DNA from: Nocardia jejuensis NBRC 103114 | Lineage (GTDB): Bacteria > Actinomycetota > Actinomycetes > Mycobacteriales > Mycobacteriaceae | DNA length: 64,000 bases | NCBI RefSeq assembly: GCF_001613145.1 | Contig: NZ_BDBU01000024.1 | Span: 62,001 to 126,000, forward strand | Direction of reading: 5' to 3' | In this document: piece by piece, positions 40,861-49,597 of the stretch | Layout: each line of letters begins with the position of its first letter | Position numbering within the stretch: position 1 is the first letter of the stretch | Notes under the pieces: generated by a model | Told to the model about the DNA's origin: nothing | Databases searched by the model: none | Seen by the model: the letters and a program-made list of their open reading frames with translations, nothing else | Made by a program: the position numbers and the translations under genes

Positions 40861-41733
40861 TCAGATCGTGTCGCGAATGGTGTCGATCATCGGGAGCGCG
40901 TCCACGGCCAGCGCCGTGGCCGAGGCGAACGCCTCGCGGTAACGCTCCACATCCGGCTCCTTGTCCAGATACGAAGCGCCCGTGAGGGACTCGACGTACA
41001 CCACCGGCGGTTCGGTGGCCTCGTTCGGCGCGGTCGGGAACTCCAGCAGGACGAAGCGCCCGCCGTCCATCCCGTGGTGATAGCCGCAGTCCGCGGGCGC
41101 CAGGCGCAGCCGGACATTGGGGAGTTCACCGAGTTTGCGCAGCTGATCGAGCTGACCGAGGGTCACCTCGTCGCCGCCGATGCGATGCCACAGCACCGCC
41201 TCGGAGATCACCACGTCCAGCTGCAGCGGTGAATCGGCGCGGGTCAGCAGTGCCTGGCGGGCGGTGCGGACCCGGACGCGCCGGTCCATCTGCTCCGCCG
41301 AGATGCCCGGATAGCCCGCGGCCAGCACGGCCCGCAGATAGCCCTCGGTCTGCAACAGGCCCGGGACCAGCTCGTTCTCATAGGTGGTCAGCCGGGCGGC
41401 GGCCTCTTCCAGACCGATGTAGACCTCGTACCCCTCGTCGATCACATCGCTGAATTCGGTCCACCAGCCGCGCGCCTTGGTTTCCCGGGCGAGCGTGGTG
41501 AGCGGTTCGATCGCCTCTTCCGGGGCGCCGTAGATCCGGCACATGGCCTCGACATCGAGGCTGCGCAACGAGGTCTGACCGGTCTCGATCCGCCAGATCT
41601 TGGCCTCGGACCATTCCAGTCGCTGTGCGGCCACCCGGGTCGTCATGCGGGCGCGATTTCGCAGGTCGCGCAGCTGACGCCCGAGTTGTCGCCGAGGCAT
41701 GGTCGATCCGGTAATCCCCTGCGGTAGCGCCAT
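40861..41733 (-). CDS. XRE-family regulator with DUF5753 domain
   Basis: A 290-residue regulator of the abundant actinobacterial XRE/DUF5753 class, often paired with small DUF397 proteins. The N-terminal HTH is RQLGRQLRDLRNRARMTTRVAAQRLEWSEAKIWRIETGQT (about residues 15-54). The C-terminal DUF5753 region includes YENELVPGLLQTEGYLRAVL, VRTARQALLTRADSPLQLDVVISEAVLWHRIGG and a late VVYVESLTGASYLDKEPDVERYREAF. I chose ATG 41733, with GGGGGA upstream. No DUF397 gene is adjacent, unusual for this class. Confidence 0.9.
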   Translation of the reverse strand: MALPQGITGSTMPRRQLGRQLRDLRNRARMTTRVAAQRLEWSEAKIWRIETGQTSLRSLDVEAMCRIYGAPEEAIEPLTTLARETKARGWWTEFSDVIDEGYEVYIGLEEAAARLTTYENELVPGLLQTEGYLRAVLAAGYPGISAEQMDRRVRVRTARQALLTRADSPLQLDVVISEAVLWHRIGGDEVTLGQLDQLRKLGELPNVRLRLAPADCGYHHGMDGGRFVLLEFPTAPNEATEPPVVYVESLTGASYLDKEPDVERYREAFASATALAVDALPMIDTIRDTI

Positions 41734-41837
41734 CAATCCCCCTGAAAACGTGTGCGATCGCATTGTTGCACAGGAAAACTCACCGATCCATGGATGAACG
41801 GCCCGGTCCGGTGGCCACGATCGCGGTTTTCAGCGGG

Positions 41838-42428
41838 TTATTTGCGTGCCGAACGCTTCCGATAGCGCCAGAACTGCACCGCACGCATGTCTTCCGAGAG
41901 TTGATTGACAGGTTCCGCCACATCCGAGAGCGCTTGGAACAGATCGTCGGCGAGCACCGAGATGTGCTCGACCCGGCTCGCCAGACGCGAGGCGTTGAGC
42001 ACGAACTCCAGCAGCAGGCGCACCACCGCGGCGATGGTGAGCCCCAACGGAATTGCGAAGACCAGCCCGAAGACCACGCCGAGCCACGCCGAGACCCGCC
42101 ACAGTCCGATCGTGCCCACGATCGGGATGGCGAACGCGCTCGCCAAGCCGAGTACATAGGCCAGCGGCAGCAGGGTGCGGGTGGCGGAACGATGGAACTG
42201 CACGTCCAGCAGCGCTCGCGCGGCCTCGACCGCCCAGGAGCCGAAAGCGCTTGGGCTGGCGAAGGGTTCGACCGGCTGCTCCCCCTCGGCGACCTCATCC
42301 GCGGCGCGGCGGGACATCCGGCGGGCGGCCGTTTCCTTCAAGGCGGCCCAGCGCCCTTCCGCCTCGATCTCCTCCAGATCCTCGAGGTCACCGAATTCCG
42401 GTCCGGTCCCGCCTGATTGGTCGGTCAT
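41838..42428 (-). CDS. DUF4282 family membrane protein
   Basis: A 196-residue protein with an acidic N-terminus (DLEDLEEIEAEGRW), an amphipathic linker, FASPSAFGSWAVEAARALLDVQFHRSATRTLLPLAYVLGLASAFAIPIV (DUF4282-like first membrane segment), a second segment WLGVVFGLVFAIPLGLTIAAVVRLLLEFVLNA and a cytoplasmic C-terminal helix. DUF4282 proteins are of unknown function. ATG 42428 has GAGGGG 9 nt upstream; an in-frame start at 42464 is possible. The next gene is divergent with a 406-bp gap. Confidence 0.78.
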   Translation of the reverse strand: MTDQSGGTGPEFGDLEDLEEIEAEGRWAALKETAARRMSRRAADEVAEGEQPVEPFASPSAFGSWAVEAARALLDVQFHRSATRTLLPLAYVLGLASAFAIPIVGTIGLWRVSAWLGVVFGLVFAIPLGLTIAAVVRLLLEFVLNASRLASRVEHISVLADDLFQALSDVAEPVNQLSEDMRAVQFWRYRKRSARK

Positions 42429-42834
42429 GCCGACGTTCCCCTCTCCCGCAGACCTTTTCGACACTCGACGGCCGCAGCACGGCGTCGCGCCCCGACAGCA
42501 TTCCAGGGTCGGGGCCGCTCGAAGAAAGTCTCATCGCTCGCACGGCCGCGATGTAGACCGCCACGGTGTGTTCTAGAACACGTATCGGGTAGATGTTCAC
42601 GAATCCGCCCCCGCGAGCGATATCGCCCTTGACGCCGTTGTTGCAGGCAGCGCCCCCCGGGGGCCGTCTGTCGCAAAAGCGACACTGTCCGGATCTGGAC
42701 CAAACAGACCGGAGGTTGTCGTTTCAAGGTCAACAACCGGACTCGCGTCACACAGAATGTGTAACGCTCCGAACCTCTTGTGCCGATACCAGGCACAGAG
42801 CAGGTTCTAGATCTACCGGGGAATGGAGAATCCA
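42429..42834. other. divergent intergenic region with dyads
   Basis: No gene is seen. It contains a 14-bp palindrome (42568-42581), TGTGCC-N7-GGCACA (near 42780-42798) and an AT-richer stretch before the small unknown gene. It probably carries promoters for both divergent genes. Confidence 0.45.
42568..42581. promoter_or_regulatory. 14-bp palindrome GTGTTCTAGAACAC
   Basis: A perfect palindrome 140 bp upstream of the DUF4282 gene and 250 bp upstream of the divergent small gene. It resembles a dimeric repressor site; no dedicated regulator is identifiable. Confidence 0.5.
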
Positions 42835-43305
42835 GTGCGTAAGACGTTTTCGTCTGCCGTCGAGGAATCCGCGCAGGAATGCATCCAGCGCGGCTGGACG
42901 GTCGCCGAGACGGCCAACGGCCTTTGCTTGATCACCGATGACCAGATTTCGGGCATCGAGATCACCGGCGAAACCGCCGCTTTCGTGCGCCGCTACCTGC
43001 GCGCCAACGACCTGACCGGGCCGGTCATCGAGATCCCGGGCACCGAGCGCCGCGAGATCCACCTGGTCACGGGCATCCGTAAGGCCACCATGGCGATCGA
43101 GGCGCTGCGCGCGGCCGGGGTGATCGTCCACACCGACGGTGCCGGCATCCCGTTGCCGCCGACCCAGATCGCCACCGGCTCCACCTGCTGGGCCGTCGCC
43201 CCGGGCGAGGCCCGCTGGGTCCCGCCGGTGGTCGCGGTGGCCGCCGCGGTGCGCGCCGCCGCCGCCAAGGGAGTCAAGCCCGGAGTCGCGCGTATCGCCT
43301 CCTGA
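42835..43305 (+). CDS. conserved hypothetical protein, function unknown
   Basis: A 156-residue protein I do not recognise. It has a soluble alpha/beta character: VEESAQECIQRGWTVAETANGLCLITDDQISGIEITGETAAFVRRYLRAND, then IHLVTGIRKATMAIEALRAAGVIVHTDGAGIPLPP, and a C-terminal alanine-rich helix with APGEARWVPPVVAVAAAVRAAAAKG. No signal peptide or conserved catalytic motif is seen. I chose GTG 42835 because GGAGA lies 5 nt upstream; an ATG at 42823 is the alternative. A strong terminator follows, so it is a monocistronic gene. Confidence 0.65.
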   Translation: MRKTFSSAVEESAQECIQRGWTVAETANGLCLITDDQISGIEITGETAAFVRRYLRANDLTGPVIEIPGTERREIHLVTGIRKATMAIEALRAAGVIVHTDGAGIPLPPTQIATGSTCWAVAPGEARWVPPVVAVAAAVRAAAAKGVKPGVARIAS

Positions 43306-43327
43306 GGTTCCAGATAAGTCCGTCGCG

Positions 43328-43361
43328 AAACCCGCGAGTGCACCCCGGCACTCGCGGGTTT
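43328..43361 (+). terminator. hairpin terminator
   Basis: AAACCCGCGAGTGC and its exact complement form a 14-bp stem around a 6-nt loop, ending in TTT, 22 bp after the stop of the small unknown gene. Confidence 0.85.
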
Positions 43362-43499
43362 CGCTGTATCCGGGGGAAAACGTTGCGAAATGATCGATGC
43401 TCGGTATCAGGCCGGGTAGACGGCCGAAACCGGCCGACCTCTCGGTCAGGGAGTCCCGGCGGAAAACTCTGAGATCACCTATGCGCTGAGCGATACCCG

Positions 43500-43934
43500 C
43501 TAGGCGCTGTGCAAAACCCGCACGCGAGTCGAATCCCCATGTGACAGAGCGGTCCTGGGCCGCCCGACATGCGAGGTCCGCTGTGGAACCGGCTGGTTCA
43601 GGGCGAGGGCGCGGGCCGCTCGGCGATTGGTGACACCCAGTTTGCGCAGCACAGCGGAGACGTGATGGTCGACGGTCCGGACCGACAACACCAGGTATTC
43701 GGCCATCTCGACATTCGTCAGACCCGCGCAGAGCAGATCCAGAACGTCCTGCTGGCGGCCGGTGAGCCGGGGGACTCCGGGGCCCGGCGGTTCCGGGACC
43801 GTCTCCGGAGCGCGCACGACCAGTCCCCGCTCCCCGTCGACCGACACCTCGGCCACCGTGCCACGACCGGCGGCGACTTCCTCCCAGGCCCGGCTCAGGG
43901 CTTCGAGGGCTTCTGTTCGCTCCAAGAACCGCAT
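43500..43934 (-). CDS. short LuxR-type regulator, probably derived from a LAL protein
   Basis: A 144-residue protein with a C-terminal LuxR/GerE helix-turn-helix: LTGRQQDVLDLLCAGLTNVEMAEYLVLSVRTVDHHVSAVLRKLGVTNRRAA (about residues 59-109). Its first 40 residues (MRFLERTEALEALSRAWEEVAAGRGTVAEVSVDGERG) look like the start of the large ATP-binding LuxR (LAL) family, which normally continues into a Walker A GEAGIGKT and about 800 more residues. Here the sequence passes to the HTH with no ATPase, so it seems to be an internally deleted LAL. ATG 43934 has no clear ribosome site. It is divergent from the molybdopterin operon. Confidence 0.78.
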   Translation of the reverse strand: MRFLERTEALEALSRAWEEVAAGRGTVAEVSVDGERGLVVRAPETVPEPPGPGVPRLTGRQQDVLDLLCAGLTNVEMAEYLVLSVRTVDHHVSAVLRKLGVTNRRAARALALNQPVPQRTSHVGRPRTALSHGDSTRVRVLHSA

Positions 43935-43989
43935 GTCAGCCAGCTTCGCCCGCGCTGCGGCGCCGGTCTGTTCGCGTCCACACGCTGCG

Positions 43990-44009
43990 TGTGTCAATTC
44001 GCCGACACA
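43990..44009. promoter_or_regulatory. inverted repeat TGTGTC-N8-GACACA
   Basis: Perfect 6-bp arms lie between the divergent LuxR gene and the molybdopterin oxidoreductase operon, 64 bp before the latter's ATG. It is a candidate operator. Confidence 0.45.
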
Positions 44010-44073
44010 AGCGGGGACGACCGAGTTGATGCGCAAGTGTTTCGCCTTCGGCCTTCCCGCGCGATCATTGGTT

Positions 44074-46536
44074 ATGACCCATGTCACGGACAGTCATCGG
44101 ACACTGCTGCGCACCTGCCCACTCTGCGAGGCCGTGTGCGGCCTCGAGCTCACGGTGGACAGTGCCGACCACATCACTTCCGTACGCGGTGACCATGCCG
44201 ATCCGTTCAGTCGCGGGTTCATCTGCCCCAAGGGCGCGACCCTCGGCCATCTCGACGAGGACCCGGACCGGCTCACCGCGCCGATGATCCGGGACCGGGC
44301 CACCGACCGCTGGCGGACCGCGAGCTGGGACGAGGCGTTCGGGATCATCCGAGAGCGGCTGCCGCAGATCACCGCCGAGCACGGCAATCAGTCGGCCGGG
44401 CTGTATCTGGGCAATCCCAACGCGCACACCGTCGCGGGCGCGTTGTACGTGCCGCTGCTGATTCGCGCGCTGGCCACCCGGAACTTCTTCTCCGCCAGCA
44501 CCGCCGACCAGATGCCCAAGCAGGTGTCGAGCGGGCTCATGTTCGGTGATCCGCTGACCGTCGCCGTGCCGGACCTGGATCGCACCGACTATCTGCTCAT
44601 GCTGGGCGCGAATCCGCTGGAGTCCAACGGATCACTCTGCACCGCACCGGATTTCCCGGGGCGGCTGCGGGCGTTGAAGAAGCGCGGCGGCCGGCTCGTC
44701 GTGGTCGATCCGCGCCGCACCCGCACCGCCAAACTGGCCGACGAGCACCTGTTCGTGCGCCCCGGCAGTGACGCCTACCTGCTGTTCGGGATCGTGAACA
44801 CGCTGTTCGCGGAGAATCTCACCGCGGTGCGCGTCGAGGTCGAGGGACTGGACGACGTGCGCGCCGCCGCCGCGCCTTTCACTCCGGATCAGGTCGCCGA
44901 GCGCTGTGGCGTCCCGGCCGAGACCGTGGTGCGGCTGGCCCGCGAGCTGGCCGCCGCGCCGACCGCGGCCGTCTACGCGCGAATCGGCACGTGCACAGCC
45001 GAATTCGGCACCCTCACGCAGTGGCTGGTGGATGTGGTGAACGTGCTGACCGGCAATCTGGATTCGCCCGGCGGGGCCATGTTCGCGAACGGCGCGGCGC
45101 TGGGCATCGTGCGCAGCCGCCCGTTCCGGCTCGGCCGCTGGGGCAGCCGGGTGCGCGGGCTCCCCGAGGCCATGGGCGAGCTGCCGGTCGCCACGCTCGC
45201 CGATGAGATCCTCACACCGGGCGAGGGCCGGATCCGCACGATGGTGACCGTGGCCGGGAACCCGGTCCGCTCCGCACCCAGCAGCACCCGTCTGGACGAC
45301 GCCTTCGCGAGCCTCGAGTTCATGGTCAGCGTGGATCGCTATCTCAACGAGACCACCCGGCACGCCGACGTGATCCTCCCGCCGCCGCGCATCCTGCAGT
45401 CCCCGCACTACGACTTCGCGCTGTTGCAGTTCGCCGTGCACAACTACGCCCGCTACTCGCGACCGCTGATTCCGCTGCGCACGACCGGCACCGGCACCGA
45501 GCCCGAGCAGCTCTCCGAGGCCGAGGTCATGGCGCGGCTCGCGCTGGCGGTCAGCGGCCAGGACCCCCAGCCCGGTCTGGACCCGCTCACCGTCGTCGAC
45601 GAGATCGTCATCGCGGGCACCCTGCACAAAGCCGGCATGGCGGAGCGCCGCCACGAACTCCTGGGCGAGAACACCACCGAGCACCGCATCGACATGATGC
45701 TCAAACTCGGACCGTACGGCGAATGGAACCCGGCGGCGAACCGGGCCGCCCGAGACGCTGCCGACCGGACCCGCCCCGGCGACGGTGCGCCCGAAGCCCC
45801 CGCGGACCGCGTCCCGAGCGCCGGTGGTGCGGGCGATGCCACGGCGCAGGCTCTCGGCGCCTCCCCCGGCGACGATGCGAGCACGGCGGCGGGAAGTGCG
45901 GCCGGTGTCCCGGTGCACGACGTCGCAGCACCCGGTGCGCCCGCGGGCTCCGCGGGAGGTGGCGAATCCGAGGCCCGGGTGTACTCGAGCGGGCTGAACC
46001 TGCAGGTATTGCTGGACAACCCGCACGGGATCGATCTGGGACCGTTGCGGCCCCGCCTGCCGGGCGCACTGCGAACAGCGTCACGAAAGGTGGAGCTCGC
46101 GCCCCGGGAGCTGTTGGATGATGTCGTGCGATTGCGGGGACGGTTGCGGGATGCCCCGCCGGAGATGGTGCTGGTCGGGCGGCGGCAGCTGCGATCCAAC
46201 AACAGCTGGCTGCACAATGTCGCGCCGCTGGTGGGCGGCTCCAATCGGTGCACGCTGCACATCCATCCGGACGACGCCACGCGGCTGGGTCTGGACGGGC
46301 ACGCCGTGGTGAAGTCGGCGGCAGGCTCGGTGACCGTGGAGCTCGAACAGACGCCGGACATCATGCCCGGGGTGGTGAGCCTGCCGCACGGGTGGGGACA
46401 TCAGGACAGCAACCAGCAGGTCGCACGCGAGCACGCCGGAGTGAACGCCAATGCGCTGACCGATGATTCGCTCGTGGACGCGCCGTCCGGGAACGCCGTG
46501 TTCAACGGCGTACCGGTGACGCTCACCAGGGCCTGA
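44074..46536 (+). CDS. molybdopterin-dependent oxidoreductase (MopB family)
   Basis: A large Mo/W-bis-MGD enzyme of 820 residues related to formate dehydrogenase/nitrate reductase. The N-terminal [4Fe-4S] motif is CPLCEAVCGLEL (Cys near 14, 17, 21) with the fourth Cys in GFICPKGATLGH. Cofactor blocks include LYLGNPNAH, LMLGANPLESNGSL, LVVVDPRRTRTAKLAD and TVAGNPVRSAP. The C-terminal MGD domain has LHIHPDDATRLGLDG and GVSLPHGWGH-like VVSLPHGWGHQDSN. An Ala/Pro/Gly-rich disordered insert of about 80 residues (near 553-635) interrupts the fold. ATG 44074 is used; upstream frame extension is non-coding. It heads an operon with a nucleotide cyclase and a Crp protein. Substrate unknown. Confidence 0.9.
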   Translation: MTHVTDSHRTLLRTCPLCEAVCGLELTVDSADHITSVRGDHADPFSRGFICPKGATLGHLDEDPDRLTAPMIRDRATDRWRTASWDEAFGIIRERLPQITAEHGNQSAGLYLGNPNAHTVAGALYVPLLIRALATRNFFSASTADQMPKQVSSGLMFGDPLTVAVPDLDRTDYLLMLGANPLESNGSLCTAPDFPGRLRALKKRGGRLVVVDPRRTRTAKLADEHLFVRPGSDAYLLFGIVNTLFAENLTAVRVEVEGLDDVRAAAAPFTPDQVAERCGVPAETVVRLARELAAAPTAAVYARIGTCTAEFGTLTQWLVDVVNVLTGNLDSPGGAMFANGAALGIVRSRPFRLGRWGSRVRGLPEAMGELPVATLADEILTPGEGRIRTMVTVAGNPVRSAPSSTRLDDAFASLEFMVSVDRYLNETTRHADVILPPPRILQSPHYDFALLQFAVHNYARYSRPLIPLRTTGTGTEPEQLSEAEVMARLALAVSGQDPQPGLDPLTVVDEIVIAGTLHKAGMAERRHELLGENTTEHRIDMMLKLGPYGEWNPAANRAARDAADRTRPGDGAPEAPADRVPSAGGAGDATAQALGASPGDDASTAAGSAAGVPVHDVAAPGAPAGSAGGGESEARVYSSGLNLQVLLDNPHGIDLGPLRPRLPGALRTASRKVELAPRELLDDVVRLRGRLRDAPPEMVLVGRRQLRSNNSWLHNVAPLVGGSNRCTLHIHPDDATRLGLDGHAVVKSAAGSVTVELEQTPDIMPGVVSLPHGWGHQDSNQQVAREHAGVNANALTDDSLVDAPSGNAVFNGVPVTLTRA

Positions 46537-46550
46537 CACCGGAAAAGAGA

Positions 46551-48941
46551 ATGTCGCCGATTCGAATACTGCTGTGGGCAGTACATGTCGCGCTGCCCGC
46601 CGCCGGGTTGTGGCTGCTGATCAGCCGCCCGGAGCTGGATCACATGTACATGCACCAGGGCGTGCACTTCTGGCTGATCCTCGGGGCCGCGGTGCTGTCG
46701 CTGGCGCTGGGCGTGCTGCTGCTGCGGGCCGCGCGGGCACACCGGGACATGCGCCTGGTGCTGGTTTCGCTGGTGTTCCAGTTGAATTCGGGATTTCTGG
46801 GCCTGCACGCGCTGGCCACGCCGGGGGTGATCCTGTCGTCCGCGAACGTGGGCTTCACGGTCGCCGTTCCGGTGGGTATGGTGCTGGGCGGGCTGGCGGC
46901 ACTGGGCTCGGTGGTGGAGTATCGGCCCACCGCGCGGGTTCACCGAATCACCGAAATCCTTGCCGTCCTGCCCCTTTCATTGATGGCGGTGTGGGCGCTG
47001 CTCTCGCTCACCCGGGTCCCGCCCTTCGACACCCCGCCCGATCACTCCGAGGCGCAGGGGCCGCTGGTGGCGCTGGCCTTCGTCGGTGCGGCCTGCTATC
47101 TGATCGCGGCGGGCGCGTACGCGGTGCTGTACCTGCGCACTCGCGGGACCATCCTGCTCAGTGTGCTCACGGCGTTCATCCTGCTGGCCGAGGCGCTGTT
47201 CGCGGTCGGCTTCGGCCGCAGCTGGCGGGTGTCGTGGTGGGAGTGGCACGTGCTGCTGGGGGCGGCCTTCGCGCTCATCGCGATCAGCGCGCACCGCTCC
47301 TTCCGCAAGGAGGGATCCGCGCGCGGATTGTTCGACAGCGTCACCCAGCGCAGCACCATCGTCGCCATCCAGCGCGACTACGACCACGCCCTGGAGGAGA
47401 TGGTCGCCGCGCTGGAAACCCGTGCCAGCGGCGGTGTTCCGGCCACGGAACCGCTGGGTGCGGTCGGTCAGCAGCTGGCCCGGCGTTTCGGACTGACCGA
47501 ACGCCAGATCGCGGTGCTGCAGCAGGGCGCGCAGGCGCTGGGCAACGAGCGCGAGCAGGTGCGGCGGCTCGGCGCGCTGGTGGCGGTCGGTGAGCGCTCC
47601 AGCGTGATTCGCGGTGAGACGCAGCTGCTGGCCGAGATCCAGCGGCTGGCCGGATCCGCCTTCGACCGCGACGTGGTGCGGATCGGCCTGCTGCGGCGCG
47701 GCCGGCTGGTCTTCGCCGACGGCGGCCCACCCAATCCGGCTTCCTTCGGATTCCCGTTGCACGTCAAGGGGATTCAGGCCGGAGTGCTGGAACTGACCCG
47801 CCCGGCCACGGGCACGATTGCACCGGCGGCGATCGAGGACACCGGCCCGGCGTACGGGCTTGCCGAAGCCGGCAGCGCGGGCGGCGCTTCGAGACGTGCG
47901 GCCGATCCGGGCGCGGGCGGAGTCGGCGATCGCGGACCACACTCGGTAGGTACCCGGGCCCGAGCGATTCCCGTTGCTACGGCACCGGACTCGGCCGATC
48001 CGGCAACCGGTGCGCTCCCTGCCGAATCGGGGATCGATCGGCCGGTCGGCGACGAGGCGTCGGATGCCGAACTCACCGTGCCCGCGCCCGGCTCACGCGT
48101 GCGCGGCCGGACTCGCGGATTCGGCTGGCGGCCCGCGGTTCCGACATCCCGAACCGGCACGCGGGCGCCGGCCGCGCCGCTGCCGTACGCCGATCCGGCG
48201 GCGGGCGCCGGGCTCGGTCCGGCCGAGCACGCGGTGGCGCGGTCGTTCGCGGCGCAGACCTCGGTGGTGCTCGAAAACGCCCGGCTCTACCAGCAATTGG
48301 ACGGATTGTTCCGGTCGTACATGTCACCGCAGGTGGCGAACGCGCTGCTGGCGGACCCCTCGCAGGCCGGGCTGGGCGGTGAGATCCACGAGGTCAGCGT
48401 GCTGATGGCGGATCTGCGCGGCTACACCCCGTTCGCCGAGCAGGCCGGGCCGGAACAGGTCATGCGCATGCTGAACACCTACTACGGGGCGATCGTGCCG
48501 GAGATCCTGGCCGAGGGCGGCACCGTGGTGCAGTTCGTCGGCGACGCGGTGATGGCGATCTTCAATGCGCCGGTGCGGCAACGTGATCACGCGCTGCGGG
48601 CGGCGCGGGCCGGGCTGGCGCTGCAGCGGGCCACGGCCGCGGTGCGCGAGCGCGGGAACGGCGCGCACGGCGAGTGGCCCATGTTCCGGGTCGGGGTGAA
48701 CACCGGTCCCGCCATCGTCGGGAACGTCGGCGCGCGCGAGATGCGGAACTTCACCGCCATCGGGGACACCACCAATCTGGCCGCGCGCCTGGAGGGTTTG
48801 GCCGAACCGGGCACCGTGGCGGTCGGCCCGCTGACCCGCGAACGGCTCGGTGACCGGGCCGAGGTGACGTGCCTGGGCGATTTCGACATCAAGGGGAAGA
48901 GTCTGCCGGTGACCGTGTACGAACTGGTGGCGCTGCGATGA
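46551..48941 (+). CDS. membrane-bound class III adenylate/guanylate cyclase with split GAF domain
   Basis: A 796-residue cyclase. Residues 1-245 hold about seven membrane segments. A cytoplasmic helical/HTH-like part follows, then a GAF-like domain (IRGETQLLAEIQRLAGSAFDRDVVRIGLLRRGRLVF) interrupted by about 140 low-complexity residues (near 414-557) before it resumes as VARSFAAQTSVVLENARLYQQL. The C-terminal cyclase domain has metal Asp in LMADLRGYT and GDAVMAIFNAP, the AIGDTTNLAARLE segment with Asn and Arg, and YELVALR at the end. The usual purine-binding Lys before IGD is Gln here (QFVGD). ATG 46551 lies 14 bp after mopB. The stop overlaps crp. Confidence 0.9.
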   Translation: MSPIRILLWAVHVALPAAGLWLLISRPELDHMYMHQGVHFWLILGAAVLSLALGVLLLRAARAHRDMRLVLVSLVFQLNSGFLGLHALATPGVILSSANVGFTVAVPVGMVLGGLAALGSVVEYRPTARVHRITEILAVLPLSLMAVWALLSLTRVPPFDTPPDHSEAQGPLVALAFVGAACYLIAAGAYAVLYLRTRGTILLSVLTAFILLAEALFAVGFGRSWRVSWWEWHVLLGAAFALIAISAHRSFRKEGSARGLFDSVTQRSTIVAIQRDYDHALEEMVAALETRASGGVPATEPLGAVGQQLARRFGLTERQIAVLQQGAQALGNEREQVRRLGALVAVGERSSVIRGETQLLAEIQRLAGSAFDRDVVRIGLLRRGRLVFADGGPPNPASFGFPLHVKGIQAGVLELTRPATGTIAPAAIEDTGPAYGLAEAGSAGGASRRAADPGAGGVGDRGPHSVGTRARAIPVATAPDSADPATGALPAESGIDRPVGDEASDAELTVPAPGSRVRGRTRGFGWRPAVPTSRTGTRAPAAPLPYADPAAGAGLGPAEHAVARSFAAQTSVVLENARLYQQLDGLFRSYMSPQVANALLADPSQAGLGGEIHEVSVLMADLRGYTPFAEQAGPEQVMRMLNTYYGAIVPEILAEGGTVVQFVGDAVMAIFNAPVRQRDHALRAARAGLALQRATAAVRERGNGAHGEWPMFRVGVNTGPAIVGNVGAREMRNFTAIGDTTNLAARLEGLAEPGTVAVGPLTRERLGDRAEVTCLGDFDIKGKSLPVTVYELVALR

Positions 48942-49597
48942 CGGAATTCGAACTGCTGGAAGGACTCTCGCCGCAGGAGCGGCGCGAGTTCATCGCGGCC
49001 TGCACGCCCCGGAGGTTCCAGCGTCGCGACATCGTCTGCCACGAGGGCGATCCCGGCGACTGCGTGCATCTGATCACGGCGGGCCGGCTGGTGGTGCGGG
49101 TGACCACGCCGCTCGGGCACACCGCGACGCTGACCATCCTGGGCCCCGGCGACATGTTCGGCGAGCAGGCCCTGCTGAGCCCGGATGCCCGGCGCACCGC
49201 GACCATCGTGGCCGTCACCGACGCGCAGACGCTGACCCTGAATCGGCGGCAGCTCGAACGACTGCGCGCGGAGCATCCGCAGGTGGAGCGGTTCCTCACG
49301 ACATCGCTTGCGGCACAGGTGCGTCGGCTCTCGGCCGCGGTGCTGGAGGCGCTGTACCTCCCGGTGGAGACGCGGGTGCTGCGGCGGCTGGCGCATCTGG
49401 CGCGGGTGTACGGGGACGGGGACGATCGGCCCTCGACAGTGCGGCTCACCCAGGAGGATCTGGCGTCCATGGCCGGGACCACGCGCGCCACCGCCAACAA
49501 GGTGTTGCGGGAGTTGGAAGATCAGGGCGTGGTGCGGCTCGGCCGCGGATCGGTGCTGGTCGTGGATCGGGCGGGGCTGGAGCGCAAGGCGCGGTGA
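48938..49597 (+). CDS. Crp/Fnr family cyclic-nucleotide-binding regulator
   Basis: A 219-residue regulator translated from an ATGA overlap with the cyclase. The cyclic-nucleotide-binding domain (residues 1-125) has FIAACTPRRFQRRDIVCHEGDPGDCVHLITAGRL and the phosphate-binding cassette FGEQALLSPDARRTAT, with the Arg and Thr that contact cAMP. After a dimerisation helix comes the HTH_Crp domain VRLTQEDLASMAGTTRATANKVLRELEDQGVVRLGRGSVLV. No Fnr-type Cys cluster is present. It is the likely effector of the adjacent cyclase. Candidate binding sites exist at 34931 and 55995. Confidence 0.92.
   Translation: MTEFELLEGLSPQERREFIAACTPRRFQRRDIVCHEGDPGDCVHLITAGRLVVRVTTPLGHTATLTILGPGDMFGEQALLSPDARRTATIVAVTDAQTLTLNRRQLERLRAEHPQVERFLTTSLAAQVRRLSAAVLEALYLPVETRVLRRLAHLARVYGDGDDRPSTVRLTQEDLASMAGTTRATANKVLRELEDQGVVRLGRGSVLVVDRAGLERKAR

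Noticed and set aside
41838-42428. Considered pairing the XRE/DUF5753 regulator with this small gene as a DUF397-type partner.
   Set aside because: The product is a two-segment membrane protein with DUF4282 character, not a DUF397 protein.
43762-44073. An in-frame 104-codon N-terminal extension of the molybdopterin oxidoreductase.
   Set aside because: It is antisense to the LuxR gene, Arg/Pro/Ser-rich and precedes the natural start just before the Fe-S Cys motif.
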